Positions 34,248 through 43,223 of a stretch of 64,000 bases of DNA are shown here, in pieces. Each line of letters begins with the position of its first letter. The first letter of the stretch is position 1. Source of the stretch: CAZRGV01 sp964599655 (GTDB lineage Bacteria; Planctomycetota; Planctomycetia; Isosphaerales; Isosphaeraceae); assembly GCA_964599655.1 (NCBI GenBank), contig CAZRGV010000011.1, positions 1-64,000 on the forward strand, written 5' to 3'. Below the pieces are notes generated by a model. That model had not been told where the DNA came from, did no database searches, and saw only the letters and a list, made by a program, of their open reading frames with translations. A program made the translations under genes and the position numbers.

Positions 34248-37175
34248 ATGCGACGAACTAATCGGCTGACCCTCGGAGTGACCGCGGCAGCGGTTCTGGC
34301 CGCAACCACGGCCTTCGCTGGGTCGTCCACAAAGTCCGAGACCGACTCGACTTCCAAGCATTTCGGCCAGGGTCCCGCGTACCTGACTTTGGGCGATCTG
34401 GCCGTGCTGCACACGCAGTCCAACGGCTCTCGAATCAAGCCGGTGGATACCTTCGCCCGCCTCCTGATCAAACAGATCTACGGGCGAGAAGACATCAAGA
34501 TCCTCCCCCGGGAAAAGGATGAGCCGACCCGAACCTGGACCGCGCTGGCCGCGTTGTTTGACTGGCCGGTCCGGCCCGAGTTCTGGGATCAGCAGGAAAT
34601 CATCCTGATCGACCTGTTCGATTATCGTGGATTCAAGCGAAGACTTCTGACCGAGTCGATCAAGGGGGACCTCAAGGCGATCGCCGCGAAGTCAAGCACC
34701 TCGGCAGAGGATAAGGCCGCGCTGGAGAAGCTCGGCGGCGCCGATGAGGTTTCCGAAGCCGATCTGAATCGGCTTCTCGCGCGTGAGAGCCTTCCAGAAG
34801 CCGATCGGGCGACCCTGAACCGATGGGCCGACAAGCTGGCGGATGGTCGCAAGTGGATCTCACCCGCTGACCTGGAGGCCGCGGTCGTCGAGGTCGACGG
34901 ACGGAGGATCGGCTTCCTCGACTGGTTCGGAGAGACCTTCGACCGGGCTCGAGATGCCCGCCAGAGGGGCGAGTCGTACGCGATGACCCCCGAGGAAAAA
35001 AAGGTCGCCCAGGTTGGTGAGCGCCTGCTCCAGTATCAAGGGTTCCGCGACCACAACCCCAGAGCGATCGCTGATTTCGACCTCCTCGTTGTGCCTCGTC
35101 CCGTGAATCAGGCCTACCTGAAGTTCACCGGCAACGTGATCAAGACGTTGCTCGATGAAACCTCGAGGGACAAGCAGCCTTCGGCGCTGGCGATGGACGC
35201 TTTCCACACGCTCCAGTCGTACCTCGAAGACCTGAAGTCGATTCGCAACTATGTGAAGGACGTCCGGGACGGCAAGCAAAAGCTCCCCGGCGAGGATCCG
35301 AAGTTCGACCCGGGCTTCACCAAGTGGCTCCAGAAGAAGTCGAGCTGGGTTCCATTGCGGATCGTGATGGAATCGGATCTGGACGAGCTCGCCAGCGCCG
35401 GCTTCCCCAGGGAGAAGGTCGAAGCGTTCCGCAAGGCCTATCACGACATGGAAGCCGCTGAGAAGGCGGCCCCCGGCCAGGCCGCCAAAGAACCGGCCGA
35501 AGCCCTCGTCGCTGCCGCCCGGGCGCTCGGCGAGGCGAACAACAGCGAGTATCCCCCGGCGGCCGAGATGGCTCGCGAGACCCACTTCAATCGGTTCGCG
35601 CCGTTCTCCCAGGCGCCCTGGTATTACGGCTCGGCTCTGGTGCTGCTCTTGATCAGCCTCGGTATCACGAGCGACCGCAAATCCTGGCTCGGCAAGTTCG
35701 ACCTGGCGCTCTATAGCCTCGGCCTGACGATGTTCCTTACGGGCATCCTGATGGAGATCTACGGGTTTTATCTGCGAGTGCGGATCTCCGGCTGGGCCCC
35801 CGTGACCAACATGTACGAGACGGTCATCTGGGTCGCGCTGGTCTCCTCCGTGCTCGGACTGGCGCTCGAGCTGATCTACCGCCGCAAGTACGCGGCCACC
35901 GCCGCGGCGGGCGTGGCGATGCTCGGCACCCTACTTGCCGCCAATGTTCCGCTTCTCGACCCGAACATCGGCCCGTTGACCGCCGTGCTCCGGGACAACT
36001 ACTGGCTGACGGTCCACGTGCTGACGATCGTCTCGAGCTACGCGGCCTTCTCGCTGGCGATGGGCCTGGGTATTCTCGCGGTCGGATACTACCTCTCCGC
36101 AACCTATCGTCGAGACGTGCCCTACTCGGAGCTAGGAATGCCCTTGCTGGCCGGCCTGCCGTTGGTGGCGTTGGGAAGCATCGGCTTGCTGATGTCGTCG
36201 CAAGGCTGGGCGAGCGGCGTGCTGTCGAACACGCCCGGTTATTTCCTTACCGCCGGCCTGACGGGCCTCGGTGGCATCCTGACGATCGTCGGCCTTTTCG
36301 GCCTGCTCGGTGAGCTGGCGAACCGTCATTCCACCCCGGCGATGATGGTCGGGTTGGCCATCTTCGTCTGCGGCCTGGCCGGCGTGTTCTCGGCCATGCA
36401 AACGACGCCACCCGAATGGTGGCCGTCTCAGATTCCTGTCACCTTCCCGCCGGGAATCGTCGCGATCGTCGGTTTCGGCCTGGTCGTGATGAGCCTGCTC
36501 GGCGCCCAAAGCCGCGCCTCGCTTCGTGCCGCGGAGGCTGATCTCTCGTCGCTCGACGAAACCGCACCGCAAAGCCGTGAGACGGAGACGGGAGACGGCG
36601 ACCCGGACCACGTCGCTTCTGCGTCCGATTACCGCCACGAGAGCCGTTCGGCCGTCGCGACCTTGAGCCGTCCTTCGGTCTCCGAGATTCGCGCTCGAGC
36701 CATGGCCACGCGACCCAAACTCGATCCGAGAGGTCAGGCCATGCAGGCGACTGCCGCTCAGATCAAGCCGCTGTCCAACTTCATCTACCGCGCCATGCAG
36801 GTTGGCGTCTTGCTCGTCGCCGCCGGAACGATCCTGGGCGGAGTCTGGGCCGATGTCTCATGGGGCCGCTTCTGGGGCTGGGATCCCAAGGAAGTCTGGG
36901 CGCTGATCACCCTCCTCGTTTACCTCGTGCCGCTGCACGGCCGGTTCGCCGGCTGGGTCAATACCTTCGGGCTGGTCGCCGCGTCGGTGGCGTGCTACAT
37001 GTCGGTCCTGATGGCCTGGTACGGCGTCAACTTCGTCCTTGGCGTCGGCTTGCACAGTTACGGCTTCACCGATGGTGGCGGTCAAGGGGTCGTGGTGTCG
37101 TCGGCGCTCGGCATCCTGGCGATCGTGGGCGCCGCCGCCTGGCGGCGCTCGCTCGGCCTGAAGCAGCCGGCCTGA
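34248..37175 (+). CDS. ccsA: Cytochrome c biogenesis protein CcsA/ResC with large N-terminal domain
   Basis: A 975-residue protein. A signal peptide (LTLGVTAAAVLAATTAFAGS) and a soluble periplasmic region of about 440 residues precede the CcsA membrane domain (ALVLLLISLGITSD onward). MYETVIWVALVSSVLGL is the first CcsA signature. After several helices comes a hydrophilic insert of about 100 residues (RAAEADLSSLDETAPQ to KLDPRGQAMQ), then the haem-handling motif FWGWDPKEVWALITLLVYL near residue 880 and HSYGFTDGG. The tryptophan-rich WWD-type motif is clear. The usual CcsA is only ~300 residues, so this is a fusion/expanded form. It forms the System II pair with ResB immediately upstream. Confidence 0.9.
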   Translation: MRRTNRLTLGVTAAAVLAATTAFAGSSTKSETDSTSKHFGQGPAYLTLGDLAVLHTQSNGSRIKPVDTFARLLIKQIYGREDIKILPREKDEPTRTWTALAALFDWPVRPEFWDQQEIILIDLFDYRGFKRRLLTESIKGDLKAIAAKSSTSAEDKAALEKLGGADEVSEADLNRLLARESLPEADRATLNRWADKLADGRKWISPADLEAAVVEVDGRRIGFLDWFGETFDRARDARQRGESYAMTPEEKKVAQVGERLLQYQGFRDHNPRAIADFDLLVVPRPVNQAYLKFTGNVIKTLLDETSRDKQPSALAMDAFHTLQSYLEDLKSIRNYVKDVRDGKQKLPGEDPKFDPGFTKWLQKKSSWVPLRIVMESDLDELASAGFPREKVEAFRKAYHDMEAAEKAAPGQAAKEPAEALVAAARALGEANNSEYPPAAEMARETHFNRFAPFSQAPWYYGSALVLLLISLGITSDRKSWLGKFDLALYSLGLTMFLTGILMEIYGFYLRVRISGWAPVTNMYETVIWVALVSSVLGLALELIYRRKYAATAAAGVAMLGTLLAANVPLLDPNIGPLTAVLRDNYWLTVHVLTIVSSYAAFSLAMGLGILAVGYYLSATYRRDVPYSELGMPLLAGLPLVALGSIGLLMSSQGWASGVLSNTPGYFLTAGLTGLGGILTIVGLFGLLGELANRHSTPAMMVGLAIFVCGLAGVFSAMQTTPPEWWPSQIPVTFPPGIVAIVGFGLVVMSLLGAQSRASLRAAEADLSSLDETAPQSRETETGDGDPDHVASASDYRHESRSAVATLSRPSVSEIRARAMATRPKLDPRGQAMQATAAQIKPLSNFIYRAMQVGVLLVAAGTILGGVWADVSWGRFWGWDPKEVWALITLLVYLVPLHGRFAGWVNTFGLVAASVACYMSVLMAWYGVNFVLGVGLHSYGFTDGGGQGVVVSSALGILAIVGAAAWRRSLGLKQPA

Positions 37176-37222
37176 GACCGAATGCCAAGGGCTTGATGGG
37201 TTTGTCAGAATGATGTGGACGC

Positions 37223-37260
37223 ATCTCGCCGGTCACTCGCCACCGGGTGATCGGCGGGAT
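37223..37260. terminator. Imperfect hairpin between ccsA and the DUF309 gene
   Basis: ATCTCGCCGGTCAC (37223-37236) pairs with GTGATCGGCGGGAT (37247-37260), 12 of 14 positions Watson-Crick, followed by CTTCATTTT on the plus strand. Position between convergent genes fits a terminator. Confidence 0.5.
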
Positions 37261-37280
37261 CTTCATTTTGGGTTCCGATG

Positions 37281-37802
37281 TCAACGCGGCTCGATCCGAA
37301 ACGCCAGCACCCTGGACACAGGCGTACCGGGCGGTGCGGGATCGTTGGGAGCTTGATCGGCCAGGTTCCTCGCCTGCTCGATCAGGACATCCAGATTCAG
37401 ACCGAGCTGGAACGGGCCTCCCGCGCTTCTGGCCGATTCGAAGACCTCGGCGGCGCGTCGAGCGTGGGTAACGACACCCCTCGGTTGCCGTTCTCGGACT
37501 TTCACGCCGGCCGCCGCAAGCTTGATCAACCCCTTCAGAAGGTCGGCTGTCGCTCCCTTGCGGCCGTGGGCGTGCCAGAGCCCTTCCCAGGCTTCGTGGG
37601 CTTCCCAGTAAAATCCTGCGTTGAACAGATCCACGCCTCGACGAAATTCCAACGAAACTCGCCAGTCGTCGCCTTCGATGGGGGTGACGGAGGCCGTCAC
37701 GTGGCCCCTTCCTCGAGTCGCCGACGGATGAGGCCACGGCCCTCCCGGCACATACGAATAGGCGGGGAACATCGGTTCGTCTCGATCCGAGCGATCGTTC
37801 AT
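37281..37802 (-). CDS. DUF309 family protein
   Basis: A 173-residue protein with the DUF309 core: RRGVDLFNAGFYWEAHEAWEGLWHAHG near residues 55-80 and LLKGLIKLAAAGVKV. The conserved HEAWE motif suggests a metal site; function of the family is not established. The N-terminal 45 residues are less conserved. Start ATG 37802 (MNDRSDRD) is preferred; an upstream in-frame ATG at 37814 would add four residues. Convergent with ccsA. Confidence 0.82.
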   Translation of the reverse strand: MNDRSDRDEPMFPAYSYVPGGPWPHPSATRGRGHVTASVTPIEGDDWRVSLEFRRGVDLFNAGFYWEAHEAWEGLWHAHGRKGATADLLKGLIKLAAAGVKVRERQPRGVVTHARRAAEVFESARSAGGPFQLGLNLDVLIEQARNLADQAPNDPAPPGTPVSRVLAFRIEPR

Positions 37803-37977
37803 TACGGATTCCAAGGCCCTTTCGGTCCGCCGCTACGGAAATCTCGCTCTCGTTATTTTACCATGGATCACGCTCCGCGAACGTCCCGGGCCCTTGGGGT
37901 TCGCGGCGACGGTCCATGGCGTCTTCATGACTTGGAGACAGGGCAAGCGCCTCGCCTGCTGGATGGGAAGCAATCTC

Positions 37978-39372
37978 GTGGCCGAACCGACCCCGCTGGT
38001 GCTGATCAACGCCGTCGGCTTGACCGGCCGGCTCCTCCCGATGGCCCCTCGACTGCACGCCCTGGCGAATGCCGGCTGGTGGCGATCGCTCCGGGAGGTC
38101 GTCCCCGCTGTAACCTGCACGGCCCAGGCGAGCTTGCTGACGGGACAGCCGCCCGATGGCCACGGCATCGTGGGCAACGGCTGGTACTTCCGAGAGACCG
38201 GGGAGGTCCGATTCTGGCAACAGTCCAACGCCTTGCTCCAGGCCGAGCCGCTCTATGTCACAGCGAGGCGCCTCGCCTCCGAGCGAGGCCGGACGGTCCG
38301 CACGGCCAAGCTGTTCTGGTGGTTTAACCAGGGAGCGGCCGTCGACTGGAGCGTCACACCCAAGCCCTATTACGGCGCCGATGGGAACAAGGTGTTCGGG
38401 ATCTTCGGGACCCCCGAGGGCCTGACCGACCGGCTGGAAGCCACGCTCGGCACGTTCCCGTTCCACACGTTCTGGGGCCCCACATCCGGCCTGCCCTGCA
38501 CGCAGTGGATCGCCCGTTGCGCGGCGGAGATTCTCTCGAAGGAACGGCCCGAGCTGACCCTCGTTTACCTCCCCCACCTCGACTACGATCCCCAGCGCTT
38601 CGGCCCCTCCGGCTCCGATCTGCCCAGGCTGGTCAAGGAACTCGACGACGCCTGTGAGCCTTTGCTCGATGTCGCGAGGAAGGGCGGGGCACGTGTCTGG
38701 GTCGTCAGCGAATACGGTCATTGCGATGTGTCGCGCCCGGTCCTGATCAACCGGATTCTCCGCCGTGCGGGCCTGTTAACCGTCCGAACCGGACCGTTCG
38801 GCGAGGTGTTCGACCCGATGTCGTCGCGCGCCTTCGCGGTCTGCGACCACCAACTGGCTCATCTTTACGTGAACGATCCGGCGGACCGAGACCGGGTCAA
38901 AGACCTCCTCGCGAACGAGCCGGGCGTCGGTCGCTTGCTCTCCGGGGACGAGCGATCCGAAGTCGGCCTGAACCATCCAAGGTCGGGCGAACTCGTGGCC
39001 CTCTCCGAGCCCGACGCGTGGTTCGCCTACCCGTTCTGGCTCGACGAGAGCCAGGCGCCCGACTACGCGAGGACTGTCGACATCCATCGCAAGCCGGGCT
39101 ACGACCCTTGCGAGCTGTTCTTTGACCCTGGGCTCAACTGGCCGAAAGCCCGGGCGATCCGCCGCTTGATCCAAAAGAAACTCGGCTTCCGCACGCTTTT
39201 CGACGTGGTTCCCCTCGACGCGACCCTGGTGAAGGGAAGCCACGGATTGAGGGCTGCGGCTACCGAGGATCGCCCCGTGCTCATCGGCGACGGTCCCAGT
39301 CCCTCCACCGAATCCACGCTCGACACGACGTCCGTGCGGGACCTTCTTCTCTCCGCGATCGTGCCGGATTGA
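37978..39372 (+). CDS. Alkaline phosphatase superfamily (nucleotide pyrophosphatase/phosphodiesterase-like) enzyme
   Basis: About 464 residues in the NPP-like branch of the alkaline phosphatase superfamily. The sequence begins VLINAVGLTGRLLPMAPRL (metal site region), with PAVTCTAQASLLTGQPPDGHG carrying the nucleophilic Thr/Ser in TCTAQ, then YLPHLDYDPQRFG, VVSEYGHCDV (metal-binding His) and CDHQLAHLYV. These are the expected metal-ligand positions. I start at GTG 37978, with GGGAAG eight bases upstream, because family members begin just ahead of the first strand; ATG starts at 37894, 37927 and 37963 are possible. No signal peptide. Substrate unknown. Homologues often sit near isomerase and cupin genes in planctomycetes, as here. 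Confidence 0.78.
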   Translation: MAEPTPLVLINAVGLTGRLLPMAPRLHALANAGWWRSLREVVPAVTCTAQASLLTGQPPDGHGIVGNGWYFRETGEVRFWQQSNALLQAEPLYVTARRLASERGRTVRTAKLFWWFNQGAAVDWSVTPKPYYGADGNKVFGIFGTPEGLTDRLEATLGTFPFHTFWGPTSGLPCTQWIARCAAEILSKERPELTLVYLPHLDYDPQRFGPSGSDLPRLVKELDDACEPLLDVARKGGARVWVVSEYGHCDVSRPVLINRILRRAGLLTVRTGPFGEVFDPMSSRAFAVCDHQLAHLYVNDPADRDRVKDLLANEPGVGRLLSGDERSEVGLNHPRSGELVALSEPDAWFAYPFWLDESQAPDYARTVDIHRKPGYDPCELFFDPGLNWPKARAIRRLIQKKLGFRTLFDVVPLDATLVKGSHGLRAAATEDRPVLIGDGPSPSTESTLDTTSVRDLLLSAIVPD

Positions 39373-39461
39373 CCCGCTTTCCGGTGGACGCGCGAGGCGG
39401 TACGATAGCCGACCTCGCACATGGTATCCCGCCGCACACCTTGCCAAACGGAGGTCTTTCC

Positions 39462-39965
39462 GTGCTAAGCCAGCTTCGCCCGGATTCTTTCAAGACGCCC
39501 CCAAGCCGACTCTCGACCGTGCTGCCGACCGCTCTGGCCCTCGCGCTGGGGATCGGCTGGGTGAGTCGCGAGGCCACGTTCGCCCGCGAACGTACCGAGC
39601 AAGCAACCTCGCGGACCATCACGCTCGACCAGGTTCCGATGTCCGAATATAAGTACGAAGGGGAACACATTGGCCAGATCGGCCTCTACCTCTCGGGAGA
39701 CACGCCGGCCAGCTCGAAGTTTGTCACTGGACGATTCGTGCTCGAACCGGGCAAAAGTCCTCACCCGCCTCATGTCCACGTTGAAGAAGAGGTGATGGTC
39801 ATCGAGCGAGGGCACGGCGAGATCGTCTGCGACGGCAAGACGACCAAGATCGGTCCGGGCTCGGTGATGTACACCACGCCCAATGCACCCCACGGCATCG
39901 TCAACACCGGCGACGAGCCGATCGTCTTCTACTTCATCAAGTGGGCGGCCAAGGACGCCAGGTAA
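39462..39965 (+). CDS. Exported cupin-domain protein
   Basis: A 167-residue protein with an N-terminal hydrophobic signal (STVLPTALALALGIGWVSREATFA) and a single cupin barrel: GRFVLEPGKSPHPPHVHVEEE (first metal motif with HPPHVHVEEE) and GSVMYTTPNAPHGIVNTGDEP (second motif with His). A mononuclear metal site is likely. The start GTG 39462 has GGAGG seven bases upstream and gives the signal peptide; a longer in-frame sequence overlapping the phosphatase-like gene end is not supported. Role unknown. Confidence 0.8.
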   Translation: MLSQLRPDSFKTPPSRLSTVLPTALALALGIGWVSREATFARERTEQATSRTITLDQVPMSEYKYEGEHIGQIGLYLSGDTPASSKFVTGRFVLEPGKSPHPPHVHVEEEVMVIERGHGEIVCDGKTTKIGPGSVMYTTPNAPHGIVNTGDEPIVFYFIKWAAKDAR

Positions 39966-40032
39966 CACAAACACGGGCGGTACCGGCCATGCAACCGCGC
40001 GACCGCCCGCGAACGATACGGGACGACTGCGC

Positions 40033-40908
40033 TCACTCTGGCGGCAGGATCTTGTCCATCCGCTGGACCACGTCTCGCAACGCCTTGAGGTCGCCCATCG
40101 GCACCTCAGCGGTGATCCACCCTTTGTAGTCGACGTCGATCAGCGCCTTGCGGACTTCCTTCCAGTTGATCTCTCCCTCGCCGAGCGGGTAGCCGAACCG
40201 CTTCGACTTGGCGTATTCCTTGATGTGGATCTTGGCGATTCGGCTCCCCAGCTCGCGGATCCATTCCTGCGGATAGCCGTACTCGACGACGTTGCCGACG
40301 TCGAAGTACGCCTTGACCCAGGGGCTCTGGAATTCGTCGATGTAGCGGGCAAACTCGGGGGCGCTCAGGAGGAACTTGTTCCAGACCTCCTCGATCGCCA
40401 GGGCGATGCCGTGCGACTCGGCGTCAGGGATCAGCTTGCGAATGTTCGCCTGCGACCGCTCATACGCCTGCCGGTAGGAGACCTCGGGCGTCACAACGGC
40501 CGGTACGACCAGGACAGTCGTTCCGCCATAGGCCTTGCATGCGACGATCTCCTTGCGGATCGCCTCCAGGCCTTCCTCAACGTTTTCCGGGTTCGGATCA
40601 GAAAGCGGCTTGCGCCAGTGCACGCTCCCCGAGACACCGTGAATGACCAGACCCGTCTCGTCCCGGGCTCGAAGGACCTCGTCGAAGTCAAGCTGATTCG
40701 GGCTGATCAACTCGACCCCTTCGAATCCCGCCTCCTTGAGCAGTTCGAAGGTCGGCTTGATCGGGCCCTTGTTCTGGCCGAGCATGAAAGCCTTCCGCCA
40801 TCGCTTGCCGCCGTCCGGGGACGCCGACGACGTCGAGGCCAGCAGAGTACAGGCCGTCATCGCGGCTCCCGCGGTCTTGAAGAAAGTCCTGCGGTCAATC
40901 GCATCCAA
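40033..40908 (-). CDS. Tat-exported sugar phosphate isomerase/epimerase family (xylose isomerase-like TIM barrel)
   Basis: A 291-residue protein with a twin-arginine signal (DRRTFFKTAGAAMTACTLLAS) and a TIM barrel of the AP-endonuclease-2/IolE type. The metal ligands appear in IAIEEVWNKF (Glu), YFDVGNVVEYG (Asp), AKIHIKEYA (His) and WITAEVPMG (Glu). I take TTG 40908 as the start since GGAG lies just upstream and the signal begins there; no ATG fits. Substrate unknown; planctomycete genomes encode many such exported isomerases. FkbM methyltransferase lies upstream on the same strand. Confidence 0.85.
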   Translation of the reverse strand: MDAIDRRTFFKTAGAAMTACTLLASTSSASPDGGKRWRKAFMLGQNKGPIKPTFELLKEAGFEGVELISPNQLDFDEVLRARDETGLVIHGVSGSVHWRKPLSDPNPENVEEGLEAIRKEIVACKAYGGTTVLVVPAVVTPEVSYRQAYERSQANIRKLIPDAESHGIALAIEEVWNKFLLSAPEFARYIDEFQSPWVKAYFDVGNVVEYGYPQEWIRELGSRIAKIHIKEYAKSKRFGYPLGEGEINWKEVRKALIDVDYKGWITAEVPMGDLKALRDVVQRMDKILPPE

Positions 40909-40948
40909 TGAAGTCTCCTTTCCGGCCTGTGCGGAGGGAAGGCCTGAA

Positions 40949-41716
40949 TTAGGAACGATACCCCCAGAGCAACCCACAGCGAAGGTGCTCGAACTCGGTC
41001 TGTAATCCCGCCTCAGTCTGAAAACCCAGTGACTGGAGCCGCTCGATGATTCGGGTTTCCACCCCAGGGCTGTCCCTGGGTTCGTGCCACTCGAGCACAA
41101 TATTGCGGAGATCGAGTTTCTCGAACCTCGGATCGAACAGGATGGCCGTTTCTCCGCCCTCGATGTCCATCTTGAGCAGGTCGATCCGCGCTCCATTGAC
41201 CTGGCCCAGCCAGTCTTGAACCTCCACCTCGATCCGACCGTCTCCACCCGTCTCGGTGAGTCGTGATTGCGTCTCCTCGTCGGTAAGGAACATGTGCCCA
41301 CTATGGTTGGAAACAGCGACTGGGTGAACCCGAACACGCCCGGTCAGTCCGTTGGCATCCAGATTCTGCTCGATCTGCGCGACATGGGCGGGATGAGGTT
41401 CGTACGCCTCGATCGTGGCCGAAGGAAACTGGTGGGCGAATTCGACAATCGAGTAGCCCACATTGGACCCAAGGTCGACGATTCGCTGGATCGAATCAGC
41501 CGGCAACAGTCGAGGTGAGTGATAGACGTCGAAGACGAAGATCTCGACGGCGGCGTCAAGATCGCCCGTCGGAGGACGACGAATAATGATCGTCTTGTCC
41601 CCTTCGAGTCGAACGCGGAGGGATCCCCGGATGAGTCCCTGGCGCCACGCCATGTAGCGAAGGCGATCGGGCCAGGACATCAGGTGGCGGAGCCAACGCT
41701 TCGGCGGAGTCGTCAT
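40949..41716 (-). CDS. FkbM-family methyltransferase
   Basis: A 255-residue SAM-dependent methyltransferase. The SAM motif I reads IVDLGSNVGYSIVEFA, motif II TIEAYEPHPAHVAQIEQNL, and the FkbM signature LLKMDIEGGETAIL is present. FkbM family enzymes O-methylate sugars or polyketides; with a GT4 transferase gene next to it in divergent orientation a glycan-modifying role is most likely. Length is typical. ATG start at 41716 (MTTPPKRW). Confidence 0.9.
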   Translation of the reverse strand: MTTPPKRWLRHLMSWPDRLRYMAWRQGLIRGSLRVRLEGDKTIIIRRPPTGDLDAAVEIFVFDVYHSPRLLPADSIQRIVDLGSNVGYSIVEFAHQFPSATIEAYEPHPAHVAQIEQNLDANGLTGRVRVHPVAVSNHSGHMFLTDEETQSRLTETGGDGRIEVEVQDWLGQVNGARIDLLKMDIEGGETAILFDPRFEKLDLRNIVLEWHEPRDSPGVETRIIERLQSLGFQTEAGLQTEFEHLRCGLLWGYRS

Positions 41717-42044
41717 GGCGTTGCGAACCTTCGCGTTTCGGCGGTCGGCTACGATACGACTGTCGGGACGGACTGAGACTGTGAGAAGGCCGACGACCCA
41801 GGGAGATCCATGCTATAGCCCGATGTCTCTCCGGGCAAGTTGACCGAGTTCGACTTTCGCCGGGGTCTCCTCGAATCGACAGGAGTTGTCGTCGATCGCC
41901 ATCGCCTCACTGCTGGCGTTGAGACAATCGTGGGCTTCCGGGATAATCAGGCAATTCGCGGGCGTTCGACGCCGTCCCGAGTCGCTCGGTGGACGCGTTC
42001 GGATCCTCCGAGACGAAGTGGTCACACGAGGTGTCGGAAGTGAG
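41717..42044. other. Divergent intergenic region (328 bases)
   Basis: Between the leftward FkbM gene and the rightward GT4 gene. No gene supported; must contain promoters for both directions. Confidence 0.5.
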
Positions 42045-43199
42045 ATGAAGCGTCCTTCCAGAGTCCTTCACATCGTCCCGGCCCTTTTCGGCTGGGAAAA
42101 CGTCTTCGGTGGTGCGGAACGCTATGCGCTCGAGCTGGCAAGAACCATGGCCGGGCGTGTTCCGACCACTTTGATCGCATTCGGGGCCAGGCCCGCAAGG
42201 TTCCAACTCGGCGATCTGCAGATCCACGTTCTACGAAACTGGATCCACGCCGGCCGATACAAGCACAATCCGTTCACTCCCGTGCTGCTCAGCCACTTGG
42301 CGCGCGCCGATATCATTCACATTCACCAACCCGAGACCCTCGCGGCAAGCCTGGCCTTGCCGCTCGCCCGCGTCTCCGGAAAGAAAATCTTCTCGTCTCA
42401 CCTGGGAGGAGCGGGAACAGGCCTTCACCGCCTCATCGACGTAACCTCCTGGTACGACGGGCACTTGCACATCAGCGAGTTCAGCCGGCAGGCGTTCGGC
42501 CACAAGGACCTGCCAACCGCGAGGGTGATCCACGGCGGGGTCGACGCCATCAGGTACGCTCCTGGTCCGGACGTCAAGCGTACCGGTGAAGTCCTCTTCA
42601 TGGGCCGATTGCTACCGCACAAGGGCATCAACTACCTGATCGAAGCGATGGACACCGAGACCCCGCTAACCATCGTGGGCCGGCCCTGGAAACATGCCCA
42701 GAAGTTCGACCTCCTGCTCCAGGAACTGGCCAGGGGCAAGCAGGTGCGTTTCCTCACCCGCGAGGCCCGCGAATCGACGTCCTGGCCGCCCGAGGAAGAA
42801 GACGCACCGATCATCGATGCCTGCCGGCGGGCGCTCTGCGTCGTGCTTCCGAGCGTCCACAAGACCGTTTACGGCGACGAGATCCCGATCCCGGAACTCC
42901 TGGGCCTCGTCCTGCTCGAAGGCATGGCCTGTGGAACCCCCGCGATCGCCACCAATATTTGCAGCATGCCGGAGGTCGTCGAGGACGGCGTGACAGGCTT
43001 CCTTGTCCCTCCGAATGATGCCGGTGCCCTGCGCGAGAAGATCCAGTGGCTGAAGGATCACCCCGACGACGCCGAGAGAATGGGCTGGGCCGCCAGACAG
43101 CGCGTACTGGATATGTTCACCTGGGATCTCGTGGTCGATCGCTGCCTCGACGCCTACGGTATCAACAAGGCCGTCGAAACTACCGCTCCAACCCCCTAG
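42045..43199 (+). CDS. Glycosyltransferase family 4
   Basis: A 384-residue GT-B glycosyltransferase. N-domain: VLHIVPALFGWENVFGGAERYALELA, DIIHIHQPE. C-domain donor site: VLFMGRLLPHKGINYLIEAMD, then the EX7E motif in PELLGLVLLEGMACGTPAIA and DGVTGFLVPPNDAGALREKI. Retaining GT4 with a nucleotide-sugar donor, acting at the cytoplasmic membrane surface. ATG 42045 follows GGAAGTGAG. The neighbour FkbM methyltransferase suggests polysaccharide or glycolipid assembly. Confidence 0.9.
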   Translation: MKRPSRVLHIVPALFGWENVFGGAERYALELARTMAGRVPTTLIAFGARPARFQLGDLQIHVLRNWIHAGRYKHNPFTPVLLSHLARADIIHIHQPETLAASLALPLARVSGKKIFSSHLGGAGTGLHRLIDVTSWYDGHLHISEFSRQAFGHKDLPTARVIHGGVDAIRYAPGPDVKRTGEVLFMGRLLPHKGINYLIEAMDTETPLTIVGRPWKHAQKFDLLLQELARGKQVRFLTREARESTSWPPEEEDAPIIDACRRALCVVLPSVHKTVYGDEIPIPELLGLVLLEGMACGTPAIATNICSMPEVVEDGVTGFLVPPNDAGALREKIQWLKDHPDDAERMGWAARQRVLDMFTWDLVVDRCLDAYGINKAVETTAPTP

Positions 43200-43223
43200 G
43201 CCAGACAATACACCAACGATCTT

